From Gammaproteobacteria bacterium (GTDB lineage Bacteria; Pseudomonadota; Gammaproteobacteria; DSM-16500): DNA of 64,000 nt. Below are positions 46,775 to 55,294 of this stretch, piece after piece (position 1 is the first letter of the stretch; every line of letters begins with the position of its first letter). The translations under genes were made by a program, and so were the position numbers. The stretch is from assembly GCA_031291175.1 (NCBI GenBank), contig JARLJO010000023.1:1-64000 (forward strand), in the 5' to 3' direction. The notes below the pieces were generated by a model. It did not search any database. It saw only the letters and a program-made list of their open reading frames with translations, and was not told where the DNA came from.

Positions 46775-46842
46775 TGCCACTCCGTTTTTGTGTCGCTTCC
46801 ACTTTCGGAAGCAAAAAAGCATATTTACCAGATACGAATGCG
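46775..46842. repeat. Family B element, partial copy 4
   Basis: Only the right half is present: GCCACTCCGTTTTTG, stem GCTTCC/GGAAGC with loop ACTTTC, and the flank AAGCATATTTAC, which matches the flank of copy 1. The large left stem is missing. Confidence 0.6.
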
Positions 46843-46921
46843 CCTGCGCGAGAACAACCATTGCTCAGAGTTTAATTTCTTCAACAAAGCCTTTTTTGGT
46901 GGAGACGTTAATCAAAAGCTA

Positions 46922-47386
46922 TCATTGCTTTTGCAAATGCATTTCTTCAACGGTGGCTGTCACATCTCTGCCCATTATGGGTATTAAAACGGTACCGGAA
47001 ATCTCGGCTGCATCTGCATCTGGCGCGATGGTGCCAGTTAGATTAGCTCTTTCCGTTTTGATGTCTACTATACCATCATGGCAGTTACCGGGAAGAATGA
47101 ATCTCATATTATCTGGACACAGGCCAGATTCAACGCGGATAAGGATATTCATGACAAAGGTGTTGGGCATGGCGTTAGAGCTGAGATTGCCTGATCCTGC
47201 ATAATGACAAGTAAGAGGTATAGGCCCAATATTCGCTTTAATTGTACCGCTACCTGCCCATAAACCTTCGATTTTAGTGCAAACATCGTGGGTCGAAAGA
47301 GACAAAGATTGAGCGGTAATGTTGGCCCAGGCTGAATTGGCGAATAGAGCCATGGATAATAAAACAAACATTCCTTTCGTTTTCAT
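46922..47386 (-). CDS. Secreted protein of unknown function
   Basis: 154 residues from the ATG at 47386. The GGAGGGAG ribosome-binding site five bases upstream rules out the longer frame. The signal peptide (KTKGMFVLLSMALFANSAWA) is cut near residue 21-22. The mature part (~133 residues) is beta-rich and carries four cysteines (VCTKIEG, LTCHYAG, GLCPDN, GNCHDG), which suggests two disulfides in the periplasm or outside the cell. A GLWAGSGTIKANIGPIPLTC segment resembles ligand-binding barrels only loosely. No family is assigned. The 3' end lies in repeat-rich DNA. Confidence 0.7.
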   Translation of the reverse strand: MKTKGMFVLLSMALFANSAWANITAQSLSLSTHDVCTKIEGLWAGSGTIKANIGPIPLTCHYAGSGNLSSNAMPNTFVMNILIRVESGLCPDNMRFILPGNCHDGIVDIKTERANLTGTIAPDADAAEISGTVLIPIMGRDVTATVEEMHLQKQ

Positions 47387-47502
47387 TTTAGCTCCCTCCA
47401 TAAGTTATTCTTAGCAAAGTTACGCGCAGGCATGGATAATTGTCAAGTAATTCAGTAGGTTGCGCTCTGAATTTCATTTAATGCTCTATGCCGCCATTTT
47501 AG

Positions 47503-47661
47503 ATACAATATCACCCAAAATATAACAACAAGCGCAAAACGGGCGCAATAAATGTTACGAGAGCATTTGCTGAAAAGGCAAACTCTGCTGAACAATATCA
47601 TGTTGTTTCACCAGCAGAAACAAAAGAGAATCCAGCGTATTCGGCCGAATCTAAGCTCTAA
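47503..47661 (+). pseudogene. Possible 3' remnant of a lost gene
   Basis: A 53-codon open stretch with no start codon but protein-like composition (AFAEKANSAEQYHVVSPAET, ending SAESKL and a stop). It lies in the 383-base gap before the HAD gene. It could be the decayed tail of an accessory protein or chance. Confidence 0.2.
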
Positions 47662-47769
47662 CCATTGCGTACCCCAAATGACATGCAGAATGTGTTAAAT
47701 GCTGAGTTCGTTTCCGGTATGACAACATTTTCTTTAAATCCCCATCCACTCTGCTAGGTAGTTAAAACA

Positions 47770-48576
47770 ATGAATACTCGTGAAGAAAAATTTAGTCCAC
47801 CTAAGTTAACTAATATTCCATTTGGTTCAACCTCTATGGTTTTGAGTAGTATTTGGGATGATGTCGAAGGCGAACAAAAGCAAGTAACGCTCAGCGCTGC
47901 TTCTTCTAGCAGCACAGGAACTTCCTCTCTGACGAGTTCGGCTATGGAATATGCTTTCTATGAAGACTTTGATGAATTAATGGTATTGGATACATGGAGC
48001 AAATGGGAAAATAAAACGCCAGAACGAGTATTGGCTTTTGATATAGATGATACGCTAATTGATTATAAAAAAAGTGTTGAACAAGATAAAATTGTATTTA
48101 TTGATGAACAGCGCTTAGTGAGGCTCCTTTTATCGCTTAAAGAAAGTGTGATGGTCGTCATCGTGACAAAACGCAGTTCGGATCCTGATAATGAATATAC
48201 GGGATTTTTGTCGGTGAAGAATATCATTGATATACTCGCAAAGCTTTGTGGAAAGAATGTTTTTTCATCGATATTTTTTACAGCGGGCGGATCCAAAACG
48301 CCGGTTTTAGATGAGATTTACGCAAGATATTTGACAGATCATCCGGCTTCTTCCAGAGAGTTGCTAGCTATTATCGATGATCTGGTGTTGAATATTTCAG
48401 AATGTGATCGTGGACGGTATAAAACAATTTTAGCAAAACCGGATGGGTCACACTGGGATGATGTCCAGCAAGATTTTTTAGCAAAAGAAGTGTTGAGAGA
48501 GGCAAACTTTAACAATATTACTGAAGATGATTTGTGTGATGACGACGAGGATTATTACGCGAGTTTCCGACCGTAA
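47770..48576 (+). CDS. HAD-like protein of unknown function, effector-like
   Basis: 268 residues without signal peptide or membrane helix. The first ~75 residues are Ser/Thr-rich (SAASSSSTGTSSLTSSA). The HAD core starts with motif I VLAFDIDDTLIDY (~87-99), both nucleophile-type Asp residues present. Motif II is likely MVVIVTKRSS (~128) and motif IV ELLAIIDDLVLNI (~198). The C-terminus is very acidic (EDDLCDDDEDYY). A phosphatase activity is plausible from the motifs. The low-complexity N-terminus and acidic tail recall secreted effectors (inference). AGGTAG precedes the ATG. Confidence 0.7.
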   Translation: MNTREEKFSPPKLTNIPFGSTSMVLSSIWDDVEGEQKQVTLSAASSSSTGTSSLTSSAMEYAFYEDFDELMVLDTWSKWENKTPERVLAFDIDDTLIDYKKSVEQDKIVFIDEQRLVRLLLSLKESVMVVIVTKRSSDPDNEYTGFLSVKNIIDILAKLCGKNVFSSIFFTAGGSKTPVLDEIYARYLTDHPASSRELLAIIDDLVLNISECDRGRYKTILAKPDGSHWDDVQQDFLAKEVLREANFNNITEDDLCDDDEDYYASFRP

Positions 48577-48662
48577 TTTTAATTATTATTTTTATTTCTC
48601 TCTTGGGTTATATCATTACCCATCAATCGAGTTCAACTTTGAACAATAATAAGATTCCGTAG

Positions 48663-48705
48663 CGCGGACTAAGACCCCCACGCTTTTTGTGGGGTTGTGT
48701 CCGCG
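48663..48705 (+). terminator. Two-tier hairpin after the HAD gene
   Basis: Outer stem CGCGGAC (48663-48669) with GTCCGCG (48699-48705), inner stem CCCCAC (48676-48681) with GTGGGG (48689-48694), loop GCTTTTT. No T run follows. It could be a terminator, a repeat remnant or an RNA element. The remaining ~250 bases before the next gene hold a decayed family A copy and nothing else I can name. Confidence 0.4.
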
Positions 48706-48737
48706 AACCCCTATTCACTTGTTCTCTCAAAACTCCG

Positions 48738-48761
48738 CCGTACGTGGCTTGTCTATGGTTC
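48738..48761 (+). repeat. Decayed family A repeat, copy 9
   Basis: CGTACGTGG, loop CTTGT, then CTATGGTTC. The right arm is mutated and the ends are lost. Confidence 0.5.
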
Positions 48762-48955
48762 GATAATCCATTCATCGCTGCTCCATTCTTAGAATGCCTT
48801 ACTCCAAAAACGTTCTTGTTTTTCTATCCGGGCAATATAAAATCCGTATTATTTTTTGGCAATGTCTTCCTCTTCGATATCACAATTAAGATGACACCTA
48901 AGTCAAATTAACCTATAATCCGACACTTTATAGTGCATCTAAAAACAAGCCCTTT

Positions 48956-51900
48956 ATGCCAAATCCGACGCTCAAATTAAGTGGTTTTACCTTTGCGGAA
49001 TTATTCCACGCCAAAGGGTTAAAGCGACTAGACGACACTTTTTTTACCCAATTAAATCAGCTCAATCCAGAGCTACAAGCGGATCTCCTCGCTTATCGAA
49101 ATGAGTCTCGTCCTTTTACACCCCTGGCGGTCAGCGAGCTTTTGCTAGCAGTCGCCCCTCTCCTCGAAGGATTTCTGATTGAGCTATTTGGCATTCAGGA
49201 AGCGGCTATCATTGCGGAAATTAAAACGCTCTCAGATAACCCGGTTTCCACTTTCAAAAAATATTTTGTCTTGCGTCGAGCAAAAAAATTATTACTGCAA
49301 GCAGACAGCTTACCCAGTTTCCATGAGCTAGATGCGTGGTTAATTGACGAGTTAAAAAAAGCCCCACTAAAAGCCAACGACAAAGAATTATCCATTGCAC
49401 TATTGGCCGGTCAATATATCAATGACCCCGATACCTATACGCTCGAAATCGAAAAATTAACGCAATGGTGTGTTCAGGCCTTAGCCTCGCCTGCCGGCAA
49501 AGCCGCTGTTTGTGGCTGGACAAGCTTTCGTTTACCCGAGCGCTTAGAATATGAAAATCTCGTCCCAACCATCACCGTTCCAAATGATAAAGTGGCGCGC
49601 GAAACTTTTCCTGATACACATTTTAGATTGCGCGATGGCTTCAAGTTAACCGATCCGCGCATGACTCCCCGCGAGCGTCAAGACGAAGTGAATTACTGCA
49701 TTTATTGCCATGATCACGACGGTGACTTTTGCTCCAAAGGTTTTCCAGTTAAAAAAGGCGACCCTGAGCAAGGTCTAAAGAAAAATCCTCTCGATGTCAC
49801 ATTGACCGGCTGCCCATTAGAAGAAAAAATCTCCGAGATGCATCTTTTAAAGCGCGATGGTAAAACACTCGCTGCATTAGCGATGGTCATGGTGGATAAT
49901 CCGATGTGTCCCGCTACAGGTCATCGCATTTGTAATGACTGCATGAAGTCTTGTATCTATCAAAAACAAGAGCCCGTTAATATTCCACAGGTTGAGACTG
50001 GCGTTTTAATCGATGTCCTAAAGCTACCTTGGGGTGTTGAAATTTATGACCTACTCACCCGCTGGAATCCTTTGCGCCAAAAGCAATGGACCATGAAACC
50101 GTATAACGGCTTAAAAGTCATGGTGGCTGGCATGGGTCCGGCTGGATTTACTTTGGCACACCACCTGCTGCTTGAAGGGTTTGCAATCGTTGGTTTTGAT
50201 GGTCTCAAAATTGAACCTATCTCTGAAATGCTAGTCAAAGAACCTATTTATCGCTACGACGATCTCAAAGAACATCTAGATGAGCGTCTCATGGCAGGAT
50301 TTGGTGGCGTGGCAGAATACGGCATTACTGTCCGTTGGGATAAAAACTTTTTAAAACTGATTTATATCAGCTTGATGCGTAAGCCGCACTTTCAAGTGTT
50401 TGGTAGTGTTCGATTCGGTGGCACCGTTACCATCGATGATGCTTGGGACATGGGCTTCGATCATTTTGTCGTGGCAGTTGGCGCGGGTTTACCGAAAGCT
50501 TTATCCATTCCTGGTAGTCTTGCTCCGGGCATGCGTCAAGCCAATGATTTCTTAATGGCATTGCAGCTAGGCAACGCCGCCAAAGCCAGTAGCCTCACGA
50601 ATTTGCAAGTGCGTCTACCCGCTGTTGTCATTGGCGGTGGCTTAACAGGCGTTGATACAGCAACAGAAGTTCAAGCTTATTATATTTCACAAGTCGAAAA
50701 AACATTATCGCGCTATGAAACATTGGTTGAAACTTACGGCGAAGACCATGTCTTAAATCCGCTAGATTCTGCTTCTCGGGAAATTTTAGAAGAGTTTTTA
50801 ATGCATGGCAAAGCTGTTCGCAAAGAGCGTGAGCGCGCCGCTGAAAATAGACTGCAACCGAATTTTATCAAGTTAATTCGTCAATGGGGCGGCGTCACGA
50901 TTGCTTATCGCCGTCGTATGCAAGACTCACCTGCTTACATCAACAACCACGAAGAACTTAAAAAAGCCCTGGAAGAAGGCATTTATTATGCCGAAACCTT
51001 GGAGCCAGCATCGGTTGAGCTAAATCAACATGGCCACGTAGAAACCTTAGTGTGTCACCGCCGCGTAAAAAAGAATGCAGATGAATGGGAAGCCGTCGCC
51101 GAAGAAGTGCGCTTGCCTGCGCGCTCCATTTTTGTCGCGACCGGCACACAACCTAATATTGCCTATGAATTTGAGCACAAAGGTACATTTGCCCGCCAAG
51201 GTAATCAATATCAGCATTATGAAGACAAAAAAAATGAATTGGTTATTCCGCATGGTATTACGCATTGCAAAGAGGCAGACTTCGGTCCATTTACTTCTTA
51301 TCACAAAGACCATTATCGCGTGAGCCTGGTTGGCGATACACATCCCGTGTTCCATGGTAACGTCGTAAAGGCAATTGCCTCTGGCATGCGAACGTATCCC
51401 AAAATTTTAGAAGTCTTGCATGAAAAATTAGGCCATGCAGGCAGTGAATCAGAATACGAAGTTTTTGCCAAACACATTGAATCGTTATTTCACTCCAGTG
51501 TGGCAAAAATCGAAAGAAAGACTGACACGGTTTTAGAATTAACAGTGCATTCGCCGCTAGCAGCAAAACATTTTCAACCAGGACAATTTTTCCGTTTACA
51601 AAATTATGAAACATTTGCTCCTCGCATTGATCATACTACCCTGCAAATGGAGCCGTTGGCTTTGATCGCTGCTGGCGTGGATCGTGCGCACGGTAATTTA
51701 AAATTTATTGTGATCGAAGCGGGCGCAAGCTCAAAGATTTGTGCCACTTTTCAAGCGGGCGACCCTATCGCGCTCATGGGTCCTACGGGCGTGCGTAATA
51801 AAGTAGCGCAAGAACACGAGACAGTCATGATCGTTGGTAGCCAGTTAAGTCTTGCGCTGCTCAATAGCTACGGCGCTGTTTTGCGCGCCGCAGGCAATCG

Positions 51901-52480
51901 TGTTATCTATCTGGGGAATTTTAAAAATAAAGAAGAAGTCTATTGCCAGGATGAAATAGAAAAAGCCGCAGACCTGGTTATCTGGTCAACTCAAGAAGGC
52001 GATTCTGTTGTTGCACGACGTCCACAAGATTATTCTGTCAGTGGTGAATGCGCCGATATTTTATTGCGTTATGCAGAAGGGAAGCTGGATGCGAACAAAC
52101 CCCACCCCGAAATTCCCATCAGTGACCTGGATCGTATTTATGTCATTGGGAGTAGTGATTTGTTGCGCCGTTTTCAAGAAGCGCGAAACACGTCTCTGAA
52201 AGAATATCTCGTCAAAGAACCGCGAATTTATGGCTCGGTTTATAGCACCATGCAATGCATGCTAAAAGGCGTATGTGCACAGTGCTTGCAATGGCAAATC
52301 GATCCAGAAACAGGCCGGCGAACCAAGGCAGTTTTTGCTTGTTCTTGGCCAGATCAGCCACTGGAATTAATTGATTTTGATAACATGGACGAACGTCAAA
52401 TTCAGAATCGACTGCAAGAAAAGTTGAGCAACATGTGGGTGGATTATTTATTCGAACGCTATGCAATCGAAAAAGTTTAA
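48956..52480 (+). CDS. Giant fused flavin/iron-sulfur oxidoreductase
   Basis: 1174 residues, cytoplasmic. (1) N-terminal ~240 residues, helical, no family recognised. (2) A cysteine-rich segment (~246-336: CIYCHDHDGDFC, TGCPLEE, MCPATGHRICNDCMKSC), like the [4Fe-4S] domain of the glutamate synthase small subunit. (3) A GltD-like FAD/NAD(P) domain (~385-780) with VMVAGMGPAGFTLAHHLL and VVIGGGLTGVDTATE. (4) A C-terminal ferredoxin-reductase module (~850-1174) ending in a PyrK-like 2Fe-2S cysteine set (CMLKGVCAQC ... FAC). It probably moves electrons between NAD(P)H and an unknown partner. Component folds are likely; the overall reaction is not known to me. The ribosome-binding site is weak. Confidence 0.8.
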   Translation: MPNPTLKLSGFTFAELFHAKGLKRLDDTFFTQLNQLNPELQADLLAYRNESRPFTPLAVSELLLAVAPLLEGFLIELFGIQEAAIIAEIKTLSDNPVSTFKKYFVLRRAKKLLLQADSLPSFHELDAWLIDELKKAPLKANDKELSIALLAGQYINDPDTYTLEIEKLTQWCVQALASPAGKAAVCGWTSFRLPERLEYENLVPTITVPNDKVARETFPDTHFRLRDGFKLTDPRMTPRERQDEVNYCIYCHDHDGDFCSKGFPVKKGDPEQGLKKNPLDVTLTGCPLEEKISEMHLLKRDGKTLAALAMVMVDNPMCPATGHRICNDCMKSCIYQKQEPVNIPQVETGVLIDVLKLPWGVEIYDLLTRWNPLRQKQWTMKPYNGLKVMVAGMGPAGFTLAHHLLLEGFAIVGFDGLKIEPISEMLVKEPIYRYDDLKEHLDERLMAGFGGVAEYGITVRWDKNFLKLIYISLMRKPHFQVFGSVRFGGTVTIDDAWDMGFDHFVVAVGAGLPKALSIPGSLAPGMRQANDFLMALQLGNAAKASSLTNLQVRLPAVVIGGGLTGVDTATEVQAYYISQVEKTLSRYETLVETYGEDHVLNPLDSASREILEEFLMHGKAVRKERERAAENRLQPNFIKLIRQWGGVTIAYRRRMQDSPAYINNHEELKKALEEGIYYAETLEPASVELNQHGHVETLVCHRRVKKNADEWEAVAEEVRLPARSIFVATGTQPNIAYEFEHKGTFARQGNQYQHYEDKKNELVIPHGITHCKEADFGPFTSYHKDHYRVSLVGDTHPVFHGNVVKAIASGMRTYPKILEVLHEKLGHAGSESEYEVFAKHIESLFHSSVAKIERKTDTVLELTVHSPLAAKHFQPGQFFRLQNYETFAPRIDHTTLQMEPLALIAAGVDRAHGNLKFIVIEAGASSKICATFQAGDPIALMGPTGVRNKVAQEHETVMIVGSQLSLALLNSYGAVLRAAGNRVIYLGNFKNKEEVYCQDEIEKAADLVIWSTQEGDSVVARRPQDYSVSGECADILLRYAEGKLDANKPHPEIPISDLDRIYVIGSSDLLRRFQEARNTSLKEYLVKEPRIYGSVYSTMQCMLKGVCAQCLQWQIDPETGRRTKAVFACSWPDQPLELIDFDNMDERQIQNRLQEKLSNMWVDYLFERYAIEKV

Positions 52481-52536
52481 CAGCATTATTGTTAAGGCAG
52501 CCTACATCCCTACCTTGCCTAGGTCTCCATCTCTCA

Positions 52537-52568
52537 CCTACGTCCCGCGGCTTGTCCGTGGGATCCAG
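52537..52568 (+). repeat. Family A hairpin repeat, copy 10
   Basis: CCTACGTCCCGCGG, loop CTTGT, arm CCGTGGGATCCAG. One G:C pair has become G:U in RNA, so the stem is kept. The tail beyond has diverged from the other copies. Confidence 0.8.
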
Positions 52569-52689
52569 AGTGAACTTTCAAATCTAAAATTTAATAAGCC
52601 TACTAAACCATCCTTACTTTTAACTAAAATGATTCAATAAAAAAAATCAGCACTTCACTGGTTTTTCAGAAGATTCCACCGATTTCCGC

Positions 52690-53667
52690 TTACTCAATCG
52701 TATTAAAAATATTCATTGCCGCATTTTCTTTAAAGCGATCCACGGTATCAATATATCCCATCAGTGTGTCAGTTTTCTTCCAGCGCGCCTGGCGCATCAG
52801 TGTTTCTATTGTCGCGCCAGCTAAATAAGCATGTGTTGTAAACCCACGTCGCAAGCTGTGACTGGACAACTTGCTAGCTTCAGAAACCCCTGCCGCAAGT
52901 GCGCGTTTTACTAAAATGTGATTAATCGACAGGGGCGACAAAGGTTGCGTCATAAGGCTGTCCCCTTTTTTTATTTCGCGAAACACAGCCCCGCTATGAA
53001 TATTAGCTGCTTGCACCCAATTTTTTAACGCCCGAACAGCGCAAAGCAATTCATTGCCGTATGGGATTGCAACATGCTGCCCTTCGTTTTCTTGATCGGT
53101 CTTGGAGTGTGGCAGCAAAATCTCAATCCCCTCCTCTTTCCAGCTTATATGCTCATAGCGGATATTAACCAATTCGCTCCGGCGAAAACCCCCAAAATAA
53201 CCAATTTGTAAAAGTGCATTGTCCCTATGGACGGCGAGTGATTCGTCATTCTGTAACTGTTTTACTATTTTTAGCAGGTCCTTGGGCGATAATGGCGGTG
53301 CTTTCTCTTTTGGTTTGCCATGAACCCGCAATATCCCTGTTAATGTTTTTTTAATCACAGGATGACTTGTTGGATCATTAAAGCCTTGGTAGTGATGCCA
53401 GTTCTTCAGCGCTGTTAAGCGTCGAGCCAGGGTGCGAGGGTTAAGCAAAGTGGCGAAATGTTGTAAATAGGCAGAGACGATTTCGGGCTTAGCAGGTAGC
53501 TTGCCACCCCAGGCTTCAAAGTGTCGGATATCACTACGATAGGCGCGGCGCGTATTATCAGCAGTCGCGGCCTTGATGTAGCTGTTGTTAACCCATGTTG
53601 CAAGTGACGTATTCTCACTTTTTTGTAATACTACGTTTGCGTCCAAAATCGTCTCTGCGTCGTTCAT
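52690..53667 (-). CDS. Tyrosine recombinase / phage-type integrase
   Basis: 325 residues from the ATG at 53667, six bases after AGGA (a GTG lies one codon earlier). An N-terminal SAM-like core-binding domain (~20-105, NTRRAYRSDIRHFEAWG) is followed by the catalytic domain. Arg I is in GYFGGFRRSELVNI, the box II region in HSLRRGFTTHAYLAG, then MRQARWKKTDTLMGYID with Trp in the second-His position and the Tyr nucleophile. The catalytic set looks complete, so it is probably active. It resembles XerC/plasmid-type recombinases. It is divergent from a KfrA-like gene. No tRNA or att duplication is visible beside it. Confidence 0.9.
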   Translation of the reverse strand: MNDAETILDANVVLQKSENTSLATWVNNSYIKAATADNTRRAYRSDIRHFEAWGGKLPAKPEIVSAYLQHFATLLNPRTLARRLTALKNWHHYQGFNDPTSHPVIKKTLTGILRVHGKPKEKAPPLSPKDLLKIVKQLQNDESLAVHRDNALLQIGYFGGFRRSELVNIRYEHISWKEEGIEILLPHSKTDQENEGQHVAIPYGNELLCAVRALKNWVQAANIHSGAVFREIKKGDSLMTQPLSPLSINHILVKRALAAGVSEASKLSSHSLRRGFTTHAYLAGATIETLMRQARWKKTDTLMGYIDTVDRFKENAAMNIFNTIE

Positions 53668-53812
53668 CACTTATCCTTGTTCTCTCAATCTTCGTTCCCA
53701 TCAATTATTGCGTATCTTACGAAATAAAAATGCTTCTATCCATATTTAATATTGATAAGAGCCCTTATCGCTATTAAATTAAATAACCTTATTGAAAAAT
53801 ATTATTATTCTT

Positions 53813-53839
53813 GTTACGTTACATTACATAGTACGTAAC
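53813..53839. promoter_or_regulatory. Palindromic operator candidate between recombinase and kfrA
   Basis: GTTACGT (53813-53819) and its complement ACGTAAC (53833-53839) are separated by 13 bases that include further TTAC steps. It lies 17 bases before the KfrA-like ATG, where an autorepressor would bind. KfrA proteins are known DNA-binding autoregulators on plasmids. Confidence 0.5.
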
Positions 53840-53855
53840 CAAAAAGGAATAACAC

Positions 53856-54920
53856 ATGTCACGCCCTGGAGTCACCTATCAAGATATTGCCGCCGCAGCA
53901 AATCAAGCAAAAGGCCAAGGTAAAAACATCACTATCGAGAACATTCGAGCCATCCTGGGTACAGGCAGCATCAGTACGATCAGTCATCATTTAAAAAAAT
54001 GGAAAGAAGCAGAGAGCAGCACACAGCAAATTGCCTCTAAAGAAAACTTGCCAGAGGAGTTGGTCTCTTTGATTAAAGGCTTATGGGAGCGATTGACCCA
54101 ACAAGCAGAAAATCGCATCACGGAAATGGAGAACCATTATCAAGTAACGATTTTAGAGCTGCAGGAGTCACAAGAAAAATACAAAACGAACAACCATCGT
54201 TGGCAACAGTTATTTCAACAATGGCAAGAAGAAAAAGGCGTGCTATCTATTGGTAAGCAACAATTAGAACAATCACTGCAAGAAAGTTTAGAGCAAAATG
54301 TAGCCCTGACCAGTAAACAAGCGGCGCTGCTGGAACAATTACAAGAAAAGCAGGCTCGCATTAACGAGCTGCATCATCTACACAAACAAACCCAGGAAAA
54401 CCTGGAGCATTATCGCGAATCAGCCCGCGAGCAGCGCCTACTCGATCAACAGCAATATGATCAACAAAAACAGGAATACCAATCCGAAATTAAAATGCTT
54501 TCGGGTCAGTCGATGATGCGGGCGGAAAAAATAGCAATACTTGAACAGCAATTTCAGTCACTACAGTTAGCCCATGAGACACTTAATAAAAATCATGACT
54601 TATCCAAATCCACAATTGAGCGGTACGCAACACAACTAAAAGAGACCGAAAAAGCAAAAAATGATTTGCAGCAATCCGGCCTCCATTGGCAAAAGCAGCT
54701 CCAGGAATCACAAGTGAAACTAGAAGAAAAGTCAAATAAACTCATAGATATACAGACAGAAGCTAAAGTATTGTCTCAACAGTTATCTGACATAAAAGAG
54801 ACACTAAAAGAGATGAAGTCTCATCATGATTTGCTAAGCCACGACAAGTGGATATTGGCCCAAGAAAAGTCTCAGCTAGAAGGCCAATTAAAACAAATGC
54901 AAAAAATGGTAATCGCTTAA
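53856..54920 (+). CDS. KfrA-like DNA-binding coiled-coil protein
   Basis: 354 residues. The N-terminal ~55 residues (SRPGVTYQDIAAAANQAKGQ ... GTGSISTISHHLKKWKE) form the KfrA_N helix-turn-helix domain of plasmid replication/segregation accessory proteins. Residues ~75-350 are an almost unbroken Gln/Glu/Lys-rich coiled coil. KfrA proteins bind their own promoter and may organise DNA. AAGGA precedes the ATG, and a palindrome lies just upstream. Being next to a recombinase on a chromosome-like segment, it marks a mobile or plasmid-derived module. Confidence 0.85.
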   Translation: MSRPGVTYQDIAAAANQAKGQGKNITIENIRAILGTGSISTISHHLKKWKEAESSTQQIASKENLPEELVSLIKGLWERLTQQAENRITEMENHYQVTILELQESQEKYKTNNHRWQQLFQQWQEEKGVLSIGKQQLEQSLQESLEQNVALTSKQAALLEQLQEKQARINELHHLHKQTQENLEHYRESAREQRLLDQQQYDQQKQEYQSEIKMLSGQSMMRAEKIAILEQQFQSLQLAHETLNKNHDLSKSTIERYATQLKETEKAKNDLQQSGLHWQKQLQESQVKLEEKSNKLIDIQTEAKVLSQQLSDIKETLKEMKSHHDLLSHDKWILAQEKSQLEGQLKQMQKMVIA

Positions 54921-55031
54921 TCCGCATAACTTAAGCAATTAACTTTCAGGCTAAAGCAGGCAGCTCATAGTCAGCTGTCTCACCCTGAGGAGGCGTGGCT
55001 AAATAAATCAAACCCCGCCCGTTCTTAAACC

Positions 55032-55122
55032 CCTACGTATCGTGGCTTGTCCACGGTATCCAGAATGCTCTCAAACCAGGTTGCAATCGCTAGGTACTAT
55101 GGACAAGCCACGGTACGTAGGG
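55032..55122. repeat. Family A repeats, copies 11 and 12 (inverted pair)
   Basis: 55032-55063 reads CCTACGTATCGTGG, CTTGT, CCACGGTATCCAG. 55090-55122 is an inverted copy, CTAGGTACTATGG, ACAAG, CCACGGTACGTAGG. The pair is 26 bases apart and could fold into one long cruciform. Confidence 0.8.
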
Positions 55123-55147
55123 GTTGTTTATGCTATGAATTAACAAG

Positions 55148-55225
55148 TGCGTAGATTGAGCGTTTTTGGCGAAACCCAACATAATCAAAGCCCACCGGCA
55201 TCGCACCAAGATCGCACAGCCATCA
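55148..55225. repeat. Family C element, decayed copy 3
   Basis: GCGTAGATTGAGCG, GCGAAACCCAACATAATCAA and AGCCCACCGGCATCGC align with the units at 30615 and 30789. The right end is lost. It lies downstream of the O-methyltransferase gene. The rest of 54921-55294 holds nothing I can name. Confidence 0.65.
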
Positions 55226-55294
55226 TTTCGTATTGCATAAGCGGCAGCCCATTCCGAAAGCTACGCTAAGCTACGCTAATATCAAAATGAATAC

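Noticed and set aside
48687-48911. 74-codon plus-strand frame
   Set aside because: Starts inside a hairpin and runs through a decayed family A repeat; no ribosome-binding site.
52690-54920. Intact prophage or integrative element
   Set aside because: No structural, replication or conjugation genes, no tRNA target and no flanking direct repeats are visible.
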